A DNA stretch of 45,562 nt from Aquabacter spiritensis (GTDB taxonomy: Bacteria > Pseudomonadota > Alphaproteobacteria > Rhizobiales > Xanthobacteraceae): contig NZ_SMAI01000021.1 in the NCBI RefSeq assembly GCF_004346185.1, positions 1-45,562 on the forward strand. The letters are read 5' to 3'. Numbering within the stretch: position 1 is the stretch's first letter; each line of letters opens with the position of its first letter. The notes under the pieces are model-generated. The model was not told the origin of the DNA. It worked only from the letters and a program-made list of their open reading frames with translations, and made no database searches. The translations under genes and the position numbers were made by a program. Positions 17,210 to 25,711 of this stretch are shown here, piece after piece.

Positions 17210-18253
17210 CTATCGGGCGGCGGAAAGCAGGCGCTCCATCGTCGCCGGCTCCGGCGACAGGCGCCCGGCGGACAGGTCGTCCATCAAGGCGAGCATGGTC
17301 CGCGTCACGGGGACCGAAATGCCCTGCCGCTGCGCCAAAGCCAGCATCGGCTCGAACTGGACCGGCAGTTCCGGCGCATGGCCCTGGATGATCTGGGTGT
17401 AATAGCCGCTGTGCTGCTTGGCGGACCCCTTCAACCGGGCCAGCACCGCATCGACGCAGGCTTGCTGGCGCAACGGATCGTCCGAGCCGAGATCGTTCGG
17501 CGCGAACCAGGGGGCGTCCTGCGCGGGATGGCCGCTCGCCCGCGCCACGTCGGTGACCTCCCGGGCGATCGCCACCGCGATCGGGCGCAACCGCGGGTCC
17601 GACAGGAACTTAGCCGTCAGGCCATCGTCCATGGCTGCGGCACCCAGCAGCGCGCCATAGGCCATCTTCGTCCAGACGACGCCGAGAATATCGTCGGAGA
17701 CATGGATGTCCGGGTCGAAATCGCGGAAAACCGCGAGCACCGGATCGAGCGGCGGGCCGCGCTCCGGATCGAGCGCGCCCAAGGTGAGGCTCGCCCGCGC
17801 CCCGTAGGTGACATCCCCGGGCCCGTTGAAGTCCGCCGGTAGAAAGAAGGACGCGGCGATGGTGCGGCCGATGCCGGCATGGCGCGCCACGTCCAATGCG
17901 CCGAGCCCGTTCTGGCAGGAGACGACGGTGCCGTCTGGCGCCAGATGGGGCAGCAGCTCCGTCATCGCCGCATCGGTCTGGGGCAGCCGCACCGCGAGGA
18001 GGATCAGGGGGAAGATTCCATCCACCGCTTCCGGCCGCACCGCCGGCGCGCCGATCTGAATCTGCACCACGGGACCGCCGATTTTGAGCTGCCCGGCACG
18101 GATCGCCGCGAGATGGGCGTCGTTGACATCGACGAACAGCACCTGGCGCCCGGCCCGCACGAAATGCGCGCCGAGGGTCGCGCCGATCGCACCCGCGCCC
18201 CAGACGAGGACGGGAGCGCCGGCCCAGGGCCGGCCGTGTTCGTTTTCAGTCAT
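17210..18253 (-). CDS. Ketopantoate reductase (PanE/ApbA) family oxidoreductase
   Basis: A 347-residue NADP-dependent reductase family member. The Rossmann motif GAGAIG is at residues 19-24, with VSCQNGLGA for the conserved Asn, a conserved Lys in VVWTKMAYGALLGA, and GSAKQHSGYYTQIIQGHAPE in the C-terminal domain. It is longer than biosynthetic PanE and lies inside a catabolic cluster, so it more likely reduces or oxidises another 2-oxo/2-hydroxy acid than makes pantoate. It is divergent from the phytoene-desaturase-like gene, with a palindrome between them. Confidence 0.82.
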   Translation of the reverse strand: MTENEHGRPWAGAPVLVWGAGAIGATLGAHFVRAGRQVLFVDVNDAHLAAIRAGQLKIGGPVVQIQIGAPAVRPEAVDGIFPLILLAVRLPQTDAAMTELLPHLAPDGTVVSCQNGLGALDVARHAGIGRTIAASFFLPADFNGPGDVTYGARASLTLGALDPERGPPLDPVLAVFRDFDPDIHVSDDILGVVWTKMAYGALLGAAAMDDGLTAKFLSDPRLRPIAVAIAREVTDVARASGHPAQDAPWFAPNDLGSDDPLRQQACVDAVLARLKGSAKQHSGYYTQIIQGHAPELPVQFEPMLALAQRQGISVPVTRTMLALMDDLSAGRLSPEPATMERLLSAAR

Positions 18254-18314
18254 CACGCACCTCTGACAGCGATGGCGCCGGCCTGCAAACACGCGGGTTG
18301 ACCGGCGAGGGAAA

Positions 18315-18334
18315 GATATCAAATATATGATATC
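18315..18334. promoter_or_regulatory. GATATCA-N6-TGATATC palindrome, candidate GntR operator
   Basis: The 20-bp GATATCAAATATATGATATC has perfect 7-bp arms and is an AT-rich island in GC-rich DNA. It sits 61 nt before the minus-strand PanE-like start and 34 nt before the plus-strand flavoprotein start, so one bound protein could control both directions. The GntR regulator at 22032-22757, in the plus-strand operon, is the natural candidate. Confidence 0.6.
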
Positions 18335-18368
18335 GGATCTGCAGGAACGTCCAGGGGGCCGGGAACTC

Positions 18369-19961
18369 ATGACGAGCTATGACGGAGTGATCATCGGCGC
18401 GGGCCACAACAGCCTGGTAATGGCGGCCTATCTGACGCGCGCCGGCCTGAAGATCGCGGTTCTGGAACGCAACGACCGGGTCGGCGGCGGCTGCACCACG
18501 GAGGAGCCGGCTTTGCCGGGCTACCGGTTCAACATCCATTCCAATTTCTACATGGGCTTCCGCCACGCCCCCTTCATGCGGGACCTCGAACTCTATCGCT
18601 ACGGCTTCTCTTTCGTCGAGCCGCTGGTCCAGCAGGGCACCACCTTTTCCGACGGCACCTGCATCGTGCTCCATCAGGATCTGGAGGCGAGTTGCGCCGC
18701 CATCGCGCGCTTCTCGAAGCGGGATGCCGACACGTTCCGGGAACTGTCGCTGCGCTACGATCAGGAGATGCGCCCGCTTCTCACCTCGCTGCGCTACAAT
18801 GCCCCGCTGCCGCCGGACGTCCTGCGCGATCGGTTGTCCGGTCCCCAGGGCAAGGAATTCCTCTCCCACGGCCGGTTCGACCTGTTCGGCGTCATCCGCC
18901 ATTATTTCGAGCATGAGCGGGTGCGCACCATGTTCGCGGCGCTGATGCATGTCGGCACCATCGAGAACGCGCCCGGCGCGGGCGCCCTCTTCCCCGGCAG
19001 CATGGCTGCGGTGCGCGCCTATACTTTGCCCGTGGGCGGCTCCGCCTCCTTCACGCGCGCGTTGGAGCGGGTTCTGGAGGCCGGCGGCAGCCGCGTCATC
19101 TGCAATGCCGACGTGCGCGAGATCGTGGTCGAGAACGGCCGGGCGACCGGCGTGCGGCTGGACACGGGCGAGACCGTCCGGGCCACACGCTTCGTCGCTT
19201 CGGGCATCGACGCGCCGACCACGATGCGCATCTCCGGGGAAGAGCATTATTCCCAGAGCGTGCGGGACAAGCTGAAGAACTGGTACTGGGGCAATCATTC
19301 CTCGGTGACGCTCCACCTCGCATTGAAGCGGCCGCCGACCTACCGCTCGGCCGCCTACGACCCGGAGATCGGCAAGGCGTTCAACATCTTCTTCGGCATG
19401 GACAGCCTCGACGACATCGAAGCCTCGTTTCATGACTGCGAGACCGGGCGCTTCCCCAGCATCCTGATGGGCAACGGCGCCTGCAACAGCGCGGTCGATC
19501 CGCTTTACGCGCCGGCCGAAGGGCACGTCGCCTTCTGGTGGCCGTTCGCGCCTTACAGCGTCGATGGCAGCCCGTCCAATTGGGATGACCGCGCGGAGGA
19601 CTATGCCGCCCGCCTGCTGGAGCATTGGCGCGCCCATTCCGACAATCTCGACGGCGACAACATCCGCGCCAGCCATCTCGCGACGCCGCTCGACTATGAG
19701 CGGCTGAACGTCAACATGGTGCAGGGCGCCGCGCGCATGGGGGCCTGGGTGCCGAGCCAGCTCGGCTACAACCGCCCGCACCCGGAATTGTCGGGCACGC
19801 GGACGCCGATCGAGGGCCTCTATCTGTGCGGCTCCTCGACCACCGGCGCCGGCGGCGGGCTCAACGGAGCGCCCGGTTATATCGCCGCCAATGCGGTGAG
19901 CGACGATCTCGGACTTGTGCGAACCTGGACGCCGGTTCCGGCGCCGGAATGGACGCACTGA
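18369..19961 (+). CDS. Phytoene desaturase-like FAD/NAD(P) oxidoreductase
   Basis: A 530-residue flavoprotein of the phytoene dehydrogenase/amine oxidase superfamily. The dinucleotide motif is VIIGAGHNSLVMAAYLTRAG near residues 7-26, followed by LERNDRVGGGC, the family second motif. The C-terminal FAD signature reads IEGLYLCGSSTTGAGGGLNG. No carotenoid genes are near, so it more likely oxidises a small amine or alicyclic substrate of this cluster. It is the first gene of the plus-strand block with a binding protein, an SDR, a GntR regulator and a ThDP enzyme, downstream of the palindrome at 18315-18334. Confidence 0.82.
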   Translation: MTSYDGVIIGAGHNSLVMAAYLTRAGLKIAVLERNDRVGGGCTTEEPALPGYRFNIHSNFYMGFRHAPFMRDLELYRYGFSFVEPLVQQGTTFSDGTCIVLHQDLEASCAAIARFSKRDADTFRELSLRYDQEMRPLLTSLRYNAPLPPDVLRDRLSGPQGKEFLSHGRFDLFGVIRHYFEHERVRTMFAALMHVGTIENAPGAGALFPGSMAAVRAYTLPVGGSASFTRALERVLEAGGSRVICNADVREIVVENGRATGVRLDTGETVRATRFVASGIDAPTTMRISGEEHYSQSVRDKLKNWYWGNHSSVTLHLALKRPPTYRSAAYDPEIGKAFNIFFGMDSLDDIEASFHDCETGRFPSILMGNGACNSAVDPLYAPAEGHVAFWWPFAPYSVDGSPSNWDDRAEDYAARLLEHWRAHSDNLDGDNIRASHLATPLDYERLNVNMVQGAARMGAWVPSQLGYNRPHPELSGTRTPIEGLYLCGSSTTGAGGGLNGAPGYIAANAVSDDLGLVRTWTPVPAPEWTH

Positions 19962-20036
19962 CGGAGCGACAAGGCCGCACATAAGCGGTCCGCAACAACC
20001 AACCTTCTTTCCAGACGAGCACGATGGAGGGGTACA

Positions 20037-21092
20037 ATGACGTGCAGCCGACGTTCGTGGATCTTGGGTCTCGGCTTGGCCGTGATGGGCGCCGTCGCGT
20101 CCATCGTGCCAGGTCACGCACAACCCGCGCAAAAACCGCTCGACAAGGTGATCCTGCGGATCAACTTCACCCCGTGGGGCATGCACGCCCCCTATTTCTA
20201 CGGCCTTGCGAAGGGCTTCTATCGCGAGGAGGGGATCGACCTCGAAATCCGCCCCCCCTCGACGGGCCAGCAGAATGAAGGCTTCATCGCCTCCGGCCGG
20301 GAGCAGTTCGGCGTCACCAATGCCGACGCGTTCACCCGCGCCAAGGGCAGCGGCCTGCCGATCGTCGCGATCATGGCGGAACAGCCCGACACGCCGTTCT
20401 CGGTCGCGTCCCACAAAGCGGACAACATCACCGATCCGAGCCAGCTCAAGGGCAAGAAAATCTCCTGGTTCCACCAGAACGTGAAAAGCCTGATCCTGCC
20501 CTTGCTCAAGTCGGGCAATCTGACCCTCGACGATATCCAGTTCATCACCATCGCCCCGGGCACCGAGACGCAGATGCTCGCCGCCCGGCAGACCGACGTG
20601 ATGTGGGCGATGATCCACGGCCAGCCGCTCACCATGGAAATGCGCGGCTTTCCGATGAACGTGATGGCGCTGAAGGATTACGGCGTGAAGTTCTACGGGG
20701 TGCTGATCTACACCAACGAGAACCTCATCAAGACAAATCCCGACCTCGTCCAGCGTTTCGTCAAGGCGACCACGCGCGCGATCATGGCGGCGATGGACGC
20801 CCCCGAGGCAGCGGTGGCGGAGGTGATCAAGGTTTCGCCCGACCGGAACCAGGACCTGGAGACGGTCAAGCTCAAGATCATCCAGAACCAGTTCTACAAG
20901 TCGCCGGACTTCGCCGAGCGCTTCGGCAAGATGAACGATGAAAAGTGGCAGTCCACCATCGATTATTTGAAGGAGGGGGGCGATCTTTCTCAGCCGATCA
21001 AGCCGTCCGACATGTACACCAACCAGTTCGTCGACGGGGCGAAAGAGACCGCCGACCTTGCGAAGAAGATCAAGGCATCCGGCAGCCAGTGA
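20037..21092 (+). CDS. NMT1/SsuA-type ABC solute-binding protein (fourth receptor)
   Basis: A 351-residue periplasmic receptor. MTCSRRSWILGLGLAVMGAV leads a signal peptide ending near VPGHAQ; the twin Arg may be a Tat signal. The mature part starts DKVILRINFTPWGMHAPYFY, the same opening as the three 340-residue proteins on the minus strand, and the C-terminus again has SDMYTNQFVD. It is more divergent than those three are from each other, and its gene lacks the IclR-type promoter module, being internal to the block led by the flavoprotein gene (75-nt gap). It probably feeds the permease/ATPase at 12162-13905 or a distant one. Confidence 0.88.
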   Translation: MTCSRRSWILGLGLAVMGAVASIVPGHAQPAQKPLDKVILRINFTPWGMHAPYFYGLAKGFYREEGIDLEIRPPSTGQQNEGFIASGREQFGVTNADAFTRAKGSGLPIVAIMAEQPDTPFSVASHKADNITDPSQLKGKKISWFHQNVKSLILPLLKSGNLTLDDIQFITIAPGTETQMLAARQTDVMWAMIHGQPLTMEMRGFPMNVMALKDYGVKFYGVLIYTNENLIKTNPDLVQRFVKATTRAIMAAMDAPEAAVAEVIKVSPDRNQDLETVKLKIIQNQFYKSPDFAERFGKMNDEKWQSTIDYLKEGGDLSQPIKPSDMYTNQFVDGAKETADLAKKIKASGSQ

Positions 21093-21119
21093 GCCGATAG
21101 CCCGCGCCTTCTCCCCCGA

Positions 21120-21145
21120 AGCCCGGCGCGTCCGCGCGCCGGGCT
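21120..21145 (+). terminator. Hairpin after the fourth binding-protein gene
   Basis: AGCCCGGCGCG-TCCG-CGCGCCGGGCT, an 11-bp perfect stem with a tetraloop, 28 nt after the stop codon and before the SDR gene. There is no T-run directly after it. Such hairpins after binding-protein genes often leave more receptor mRNA than downstream mRNA. Confidence 0.55.
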
Positions 21146-21207
21146 GCTCTTCGGCCCCTTTGAGCCGCCAATCCCCAACCTCCCGCCGCCCCCCGGAGTG
21201 AAAGAAA

Positions 21208-21966
21208 ATGGCCATGCATGAAAGCCGCGTCGCGCTCGTGACGGGCGGCGCGGGATCGATCGGCCGTCGCATCTGCCGGCGTCTCGCCGAGGCCGGCGCC
21301 CATGTCGTCGTCGTCGACCAGTCGGACCGCGCCCGTGCCTATGCGGCGGAGCTGACCGCCGACGGACTGAAGGCGGAGGGCCTCGTCTGCGACGTCTCGG
21401 ACGAAGCCGCCGTCGCCACGCTCGCGCAGGACGTGAAGGCGCGTCACGGCAAGGTCGACATATTGGTCAACAATGCCGGCATCGTTCTACGCAAAGAGGG
21501 GACCAAGGTCCCTGCCCTCGCCCTGAGCCTGGAAGATTGGAGCCGCGTGCTCGCGGTCAATCTCACCGGCGCCTTTCTGTTCGTGCGCGCCTTTGTGCCG
21601 GCGATGACGCAAGCGGGCTGGGGCCGCGTTATCAACATGTCCTCGATGGGGGGCCGCGTCGGCTCGCGCATCAACGGGATGCATTATTCCGCCTCGAAGG
21701 CCGGCCTCATCGGCATGTCGCGCACCCTCGCGCTGGAAGTCTCGCGCGCCGGCGTCACCGTGAACGTGATCGCCCCGGGCCGGATCCTCACCGACATGAA
21801 CCAGGCGGAAGGGACCTCGGACCAGTTGATCGACACCTTCATTCCGGCGGGCCGCCTCGGCACGCCGGAGGAAGTCGCCGCCTGCGCCTTCTATCTCGCC
21901 TCCGACGAGGCGAGTTATGTCACGGGCGCAATACTCGACATCAATGGCGGCTGGTATATGCCTTGA
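21208..21966 (+). CDS. Short-chain dehydrogenase/reductase (SDR)
   Basis: A 252-residue classical SDR. The coenzyme motif TGGAGSIG is at residues 12-19, NNAG at 88-91, and the catalytic Ser145/Ser146, Tyr160 and Lys164 (YSASK) are present. The C-terminus ILDINGGWYMP is typical. Asp37 at the end of the second strand (VVVDQS) favours NAD(H). It is in the same direction as the binding-protein and GntR genes and likely oxidises a hydroxyl of the imported compound. The substrate is unknown. Confidence 0.88.
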   Translation: MAMHESRVALVTGGAGSIGRRICRRLAEAGAHVVVVDQSDRARAYAAELTADGLKAEGLVCDVSDEAAVATLAQDVKARHGKVDILVNNAGIVLRKEGTKVPALALSLEDWSRVLAVNLTGAFLFVRAFVPAMTQAGWGRVINMSSMGGRVGSRINGMHYSASKAGLIGMSRTLALEVSRAGVTVNVIAPGRILTDMNQAEGTSDQLIDTFIPAGRLGTPEEVAACAFYLASDEASYVTGAILDINGGWYMP

Positions 21967-22031
21967 AGACAGAATCGAAATCCGCTTTGCGCGGCGCCCG
22001 GGCGCTCCCGGCGACAAGAAGGACCATCCCG

Positions 22032-22757
22032 ATGGCCCGGGCTCAGCCTGCCGACTTCCAGACCAAGACCCAGGTCGTCTTCGGCGAGCTGAAGCAGCGC
22101 ATTCTGGAAGGCAGCCTCCAGCCGGGCACGCGCCTGCTGCTGAAGGCGGTGGCGGACGAATTCGGCTGCAGCGAGATCCCCGTCCGCGAGGCGTTCCGCT
22201 CGCTGGAGGCGCGGGGCTTCGTCGAATTGGTCCCGCACAGCGGCGCCTACGTGACCCAGCTCCGCGTCGAGGAGATCCTCGATTACACCCATATCCGGAC
22301 CCTGCTCGAGCCGGAAGCCAACTTTCTCGCCGCACCCTTGCTCGACAAAGCGGCGATCAAGCTGCTGAAGACGATCAATACCGAGATGGCGGATCGCCGG
22401 CGGGCCAAGAGCGCGGCGCGCTATTCCGAACTCAACCGCACCTTCCACCGCACCATTCTCGGCTTCTGCCCGAACCAGAAGCTGGTCGCCAATATAGAGG
22501 ATGTCTGGGATCGGGGCGAGCGCGGCTCGCAGGTGTTCAAACGCGGCCCCGCCTTCGTCGCCGAGGCGACGGCCCAGCACGATGCAATGATCCACCTGAT
22601 CGAGCAGCGCGATTTCGAAGGATTTCGGACGCTCAGCCGCCAGCACGCCCAGTTCAATCTGGACGCCATCCGGGCGCTGATGGCGGAAGCCGCGGAGAGT
22701 GCCGCGGCGCAGGATGTCCCGGCAGCGACCGCCTCCGATCGGACCGGCTCGGTCTGA
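22032..22757 (+). CDS. GntR-family regulator, FCD subclass
   Basis: A 241-residue transcription factor. Residues of about 10-77 form the winged helix-turn-helix (LLLKAVADEFGCSEIPVREA, then GAYVTQ); residues 85-220 form the all-helical FCD effector domain with His ligands in RTFHRTILG and EATAQHDAMIHLI. It is encoded inside the flavoprotein/SDR/ThDP-enzyme block and is the natural regulator of that block through the palindrome at 18315-18334. The gap to the ThDP enzyme gene is 67 nt. Confidence 0.87.
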   Translation: MARAQPADFQTKTQVVFGELKQRILEGSLQPGTRLLLKAVADEFGCSEIPVREAFRSLEARGFVELVPHSGAYVTQLRVEEILDYTHIRTLLEPEANFLAAPLLDKAAIKLLKTINTEMADRRRAKSAARYSELNRTFHRTILGFCPNQKLVANIEDVWDRGERGSQVFKRGPAFVAEATAQHDAMIHLIEQRDFEGFRTLSRQHAQFNLDAIRALMAEAAESAAAQDVPAATASDRTGSV

Positions 22758-22824
22758 ACAAACGATGCCGGGCGACGCCTCTCCGGCGCCTTCCTTCTCT
22801 CTCCTTCCTTCGGAGCCTTGCGTG

Positions 22825-24369
22825 ATGAATGGTGCCGATCGCCTGTGCGATGCGCTTCTCGTGAATGGGGTCGATGTCTGCTTCGCCAATCCCGGCACGT
22901 CGGAGATGCATTTCGTCGCGGCCCTCGACCGCAAGCCGCAAATGCGCTGCGTGCTCGGCTTGTTCGAAGGCGTGGTGACCGGCGCCGCCGACGGCTATGC
23001 GCGCATGGCGGACAAGCCGGCGGCGACTCTGCTCCATCTCGGCCCCGGCCTCGCCAACGGGCTCGCCAACCTCCACAATGCCCGCCGCGCCCGCACCCCC
23101 ATGATCAATGTGGTCGGCGATCATGCGAGCTACCATCTCGCCCTCGATGCGCCCCTGACCAGCGACATCGAGAGCCTGGCGCGGCCCATGTCGCACTGGG
23201 TCGGCCGCGCCGCCGGGCCGGACGATGTCGCGCCCGTCTGCGGCGCGGCTTATGCCGCCGCCATGTCGCACCCGGGCGTCTCGACCCTCATTTTGCCGGC
23301 GGATGCCGCATGGAGCGCGGCGCACGATACGCCCCTCGCCCCGACCCAGGTTCCGCAGCCCGCCCCGATTGCCGACACGGCGCTTGCAGCAGCAGTGGCC
23401 GCGCTGAAAAGCGGGCGCAAGGCCGCCCTGCTCCTCGCCGGCAAGGCGCTGCGTGTCGACGCGCTGGCGGCTGCGGGGCGGATAGCCGCCGCCACCGGCG
23501 TCACCCTGTTCTCGCAGGTCTCCGGCCGCAGCGAACGCGGCGCGGGACGGGTCTATGCGCGGCCGGTCCCCTATCCGATCGACATGGCGATCGCCACGCT
23601 CGCGGACCTCGAAGTGGTGGTTCTGGTCGGCGGGCGGGTGCCGGTCGGGTTCTTCGCCTATCCCGGCAAGCCCGGCGTGCTGCTCCCCGAGGGCTGCGAG
23701 GTGGTCGAGCTCGCCACGCATGCCAACGACCTGTCCGCGGCGCTGGAGGCCCTCGCCGAGGCGCTGGGCGCCAAGGCCCCGCCCGTCACCAGCGGCTGGA
23801 CGGCGCGCGACCTCCCCGCTCCCACTGGCGCGCTGACGCCGGACGCCATCTCGATCGCGGTGGCGCGGGCCCTGCCCGAAGGCGCGATCCTGTGCGACGA
23901 AGCGCTGACCTCGGGCGGGCGCTATCCGATGCTCGCCCCCATTATGGCGCCGCACGACCATCTGCCGATCACCGGGGGCGCGATCGGCATCGGCATTCCC
24001 CTGTCCGCGGGTGCCGCCGTTGCCGCGCCCGGCCGAAAGGTGGTGAACCTCCAGGCCGACGGTTCCGGCATGTATACGGTGCAGGGGCTGTGGACCCAGG
24101 CGCGGGAAAACCTCGACGTCGTGACCATCGTGTTCTCGAACCGCGCTTACGCCATTCTCCAGGGCGAGATGCGCAATGTCGGCGTCAATACGTTCGGCCG
24201 CAACGCGAGCCGCATGCTGACGCTCTCGGATCCCGACCTCGACTGGGTGTCGCTGGCTCGGGGCATGGGCGTCGAGGCCGCCCGTGCCACGACGATCGAG
24301 GGATTCGCGGATCTGTTCGACGCCGCTCTGCGGCGCACCGGCCCGTTCCTGATCGAGGCTGTCCTTTAG
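22825..24369 (+). CDS. Thiamine-diphosphate enzyme annotated as acetolactate synthase large subunit-like
   Basis: A 514-residue ThDP enzyme with the N-terminal pyrimidine-binding domain (catalytic Glu48 in GLFEGVVTGAADGYARM), a central domain and a C-terminal PP domain (ADGSGMYTVQGLWTQAREN, then FSNRAY as metal/ThDP ligands). It lacks a partner small subunit and is shorter than biosynthetic acetolactate synthase, so a 2-oxo-acid decarboxylase or lyase role close to benzoylformate decarboxylase is more likely. It is the last gene of the block and converges with the first minus-strand binding-protein gene. ATG at 22825; a GTG one codon earlier is possible. Confidence 0.82.
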   Translation: MNGADRLCDALLVNGVDVCFANPGTSEMHFVAALDRKPQMRCVLGLFEGVVTGAADGYARMADKPAATLLHLGPGLANGLANLHNARRARTPMINVVGDHASYHLALDAPLTSDIESLARPMSHWVGRAAGPDDVAPVCGAAYAAAMSHPGVSTLILPADAAWSAAHDTPLAPTQVPQPAPIADTALAAAVAALKSGRKAALLLAGKALRVDALAAAGRIAAATGVTLFSQVSGRSERGAGRVYARPVPYPIDMAIATLADLEVVVLVGGRVPVGFFAYPGKPGVLLPEGCEVVELATHANDLSAALEALAEALGAKAPPVTSGWTARDLPAPTGALTPDAISIAVARALPEGAILCDEALTSGGRYPMLAPIMAPHDHLPITGGAIGIGIPLSAGAAVAAPGRKVVNLQADGSGMYTVQGLWTQARENLDVVTIVFSNRAYAILQGEMRNVGVNTFGRNASRMLTLSDPDLDWVSLARGMGVEAARATTIEGFADLFDAALRRTGPFLIEAVL

Positions 24370-24397
24370 GCCGAAACGGACCGGCGCTGCGAGGAGA

Positions 24398-24422
24398 ACC
24401 TGCGGCGCCGGGCGCCGCAGGT
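24398..24422. terminator. Hairpin between ThDP enzyme and binding-protein genes
   Basis: ACCTGCGGCGCC and GGCGCCGCAGGT are perfect complements separated by one G, in the 62-nt gap between converging genes. It can act on both transcripts. No T-run is present. Confidence 0.55.
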
Positions 24423-24431
24423 CTGAATGGC

Positions 24432-25454
24432 TCAGTTCGTCGGCGCGCGCACCGCCTGCGACAGGGTTTTCGCCTCGTCGATCGAATCCACGAACTGGTT
24501 GGTGTACATGCTGGACGGCGACGGCTTGGAGGGGAGATCCTCGGCGAGAGAGTCGATCGTCGCAGCCCATTTCGCATCGCTCATCTTGCCGAAGCGCTCG
24601 ACATAATCGGGCGAATTGTAGAGCGCGAAGATGATCCCGAGCTTCTTCGTCTCGAGCTTCTGGTCCCGGTCCGGGGCCACCTTGATGACCTCGGCGACCG
24701 CCGCTTCCTGGTTCTTCTGCGTCCAGATATAGCCCTGCAGCGTGGCCTTGACGAAGCGGCGCACGAGGTCCGGGTCGCTCTTGATCAGCGCCTCGGTCGT
24801 GAAGATGACCGTGCCATAATTGACGAGGCCATTGTCCTTCATCGCCAAGACGTTGACCGGAAAGCCCTTGCTCTCTAGCGTCAACGCCTGGCCGAAGGCA
24901 TAGCCCCAGATGGCGTCGACCTTGCCAGCCGCGAGCATCTGCACCTCGGCGCCGCGCGTCACCATCACATATTCGATGTCGTCGCGGGACAGGCCAGCGG
25001 ACTTCAGCAGCGGGTCGAGCTTGCTCTTCACATTGGCCTGAAACCAGGAAATCTTCTTGCCCTTGAGCTGGTTCGCTTTGGCGATGCCGGACGATGCGAG
25101 GGTGATCACCGCGGTGGGCGCATCCGGCTGGTCGGCGAGGATGGCGACGATGGGCATCCCGCTCGCTTTGGCCTGGACGAAGGAATCCGCATTGTCGAGA
25201 CCGAAATGCTCGCGCCCGCTCGCCACCAGCGCCTCGACGCTCTGGCCCGCCGAAACCGGTCGGATTTCCAGCTCGATCCCTTCCTTGGCATAATAGCCTT
25301 GCGCGATGGCAGCATAATATTGGGCATGCATCGCCCAAGGCGAAAAGTTGATGCGCAGGACGACCTTGTCCAAAGCGGCGGCCGGCAAAGCGGCAAGGCC
25401 GCTTGCGGACGCAAAGGCGGCGAGCCCGAGCAAAAGACGCGGCAAGGCTTTCAT
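24432..25454 (-). CDS. NMT1/SsuA-type ABC solute-binding protein, paralogue 1
   Basis: A 340-residue periplasmic receptor. The signal peptide is MKALPRLLLGLAAFASASGL with cleavage near ALPAAA. The mature protein starts LDKVVLRINFSPWAMHAQYY, has the SWFQANVKSKLDPLL segment and WGYAFGQALTLESKGFPVN in the ligand-binding hinge region, and ends SSMYTNQFVDS. It aligns without gaps to the two other 340-residue paralogues at 29987-31009 and 31320-32342, with most positions identical by eye. The family binds pyrimidine-like and other small N-compounds; the ligand here is unknown. A weaker copy of the shared promoter module lies 123 bp upstream. Confidence 0.9.
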   Translation of the reverse strand: MKALPRLLLGLAAFASASGLAALPAAALDKVVLRINFSPWAMHAQYYAAIAQGYYAKEGIELEIRPVSAGQSVEALVASGREHFGLDNADSFVQAKASGMPIVAILADQPDAPTAVITLASSGIAKANQLKGKKISWFQANVKSKLDPLLKSAGLSRDDIEYVMVTRGAEVQMLAAGKVDAIWGYAFGQALTLESKGFPVNVLAMKDNGLVNYGTVIFTTEALIKSDPDLVRRFVKATLQGYIWTQKNQEAAVAEVIKVAPDRDQKLETKKLGIIFALYNSPDYVERFGKMSDAKWAATIDSLAEDLPSKPSPSSMYTNQFVDSIDEAKTLSQAVRAPTN

Positions 25455-25560
25455 GGCACCACTCCATAGGTTGCGTGGAAGATGTGACCCGTGCCGGGTC
25501 GCGCCCGAAAGCGATCGGGCGGAGGGAGGTCTCGGAGCCGGGACGGTGTCGTCTTCATCA

Positions 25561-25645
25561 CGTCCCTCGGAAGAGGTCGTCTTTTATAGTAATACGATTA
25601 TGCTTATCTTTCGAATACGGTCCGCCAGCCGGTCACCGATGTCAA
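25561..25645 (-). promoter_or_regulatory. IclR-type promoter/operator module, copy 2 (paralogue 1), degenerate
   Basis: On the minus strand: TTGACA (25645-25640), 17 bp, GACCGT (25622-25617, a very poor -10), 20 bp, then CGTATTACTATAAAAGACG (25596-25578), a partly decayed form of the palindrome, then CTTCCGAGGGACG. All element positions match the three better copies. The loss of symmetry suggests weaker or altered regulator binding at this gene. Confidence 0.6.
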
Positions 25646-25711
25646 CCGCCACCACGTTGCGGCGCGGCGACACCGCCCGCAAGAGCCGCGCCGCCGCTTT
25701 CGACACGCTGT

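Noticed and set aside
18369-19961. A carotenoid biosynthesis gene
   Set aside because: The protein belongs to the same superfamily as phytoene desaturase, but no phytoene synthase or other carotenoid gene is present and the neighbours are transport and catabolic genes.
18246-21272. A 1008-codon open frame on the minus strand across the flavoprotein and fourth receptor genes
   Set aside because: It is antisense to two well-supported genes, has repetitive Arg/His/Asp/Glu-rich composition typical of reverse frames in GC-rich DNA, and shows no domain. Several similar frames elsewhere (for example 2632-4824 minus and 22654-25467 minus) were dropped for the same reason.
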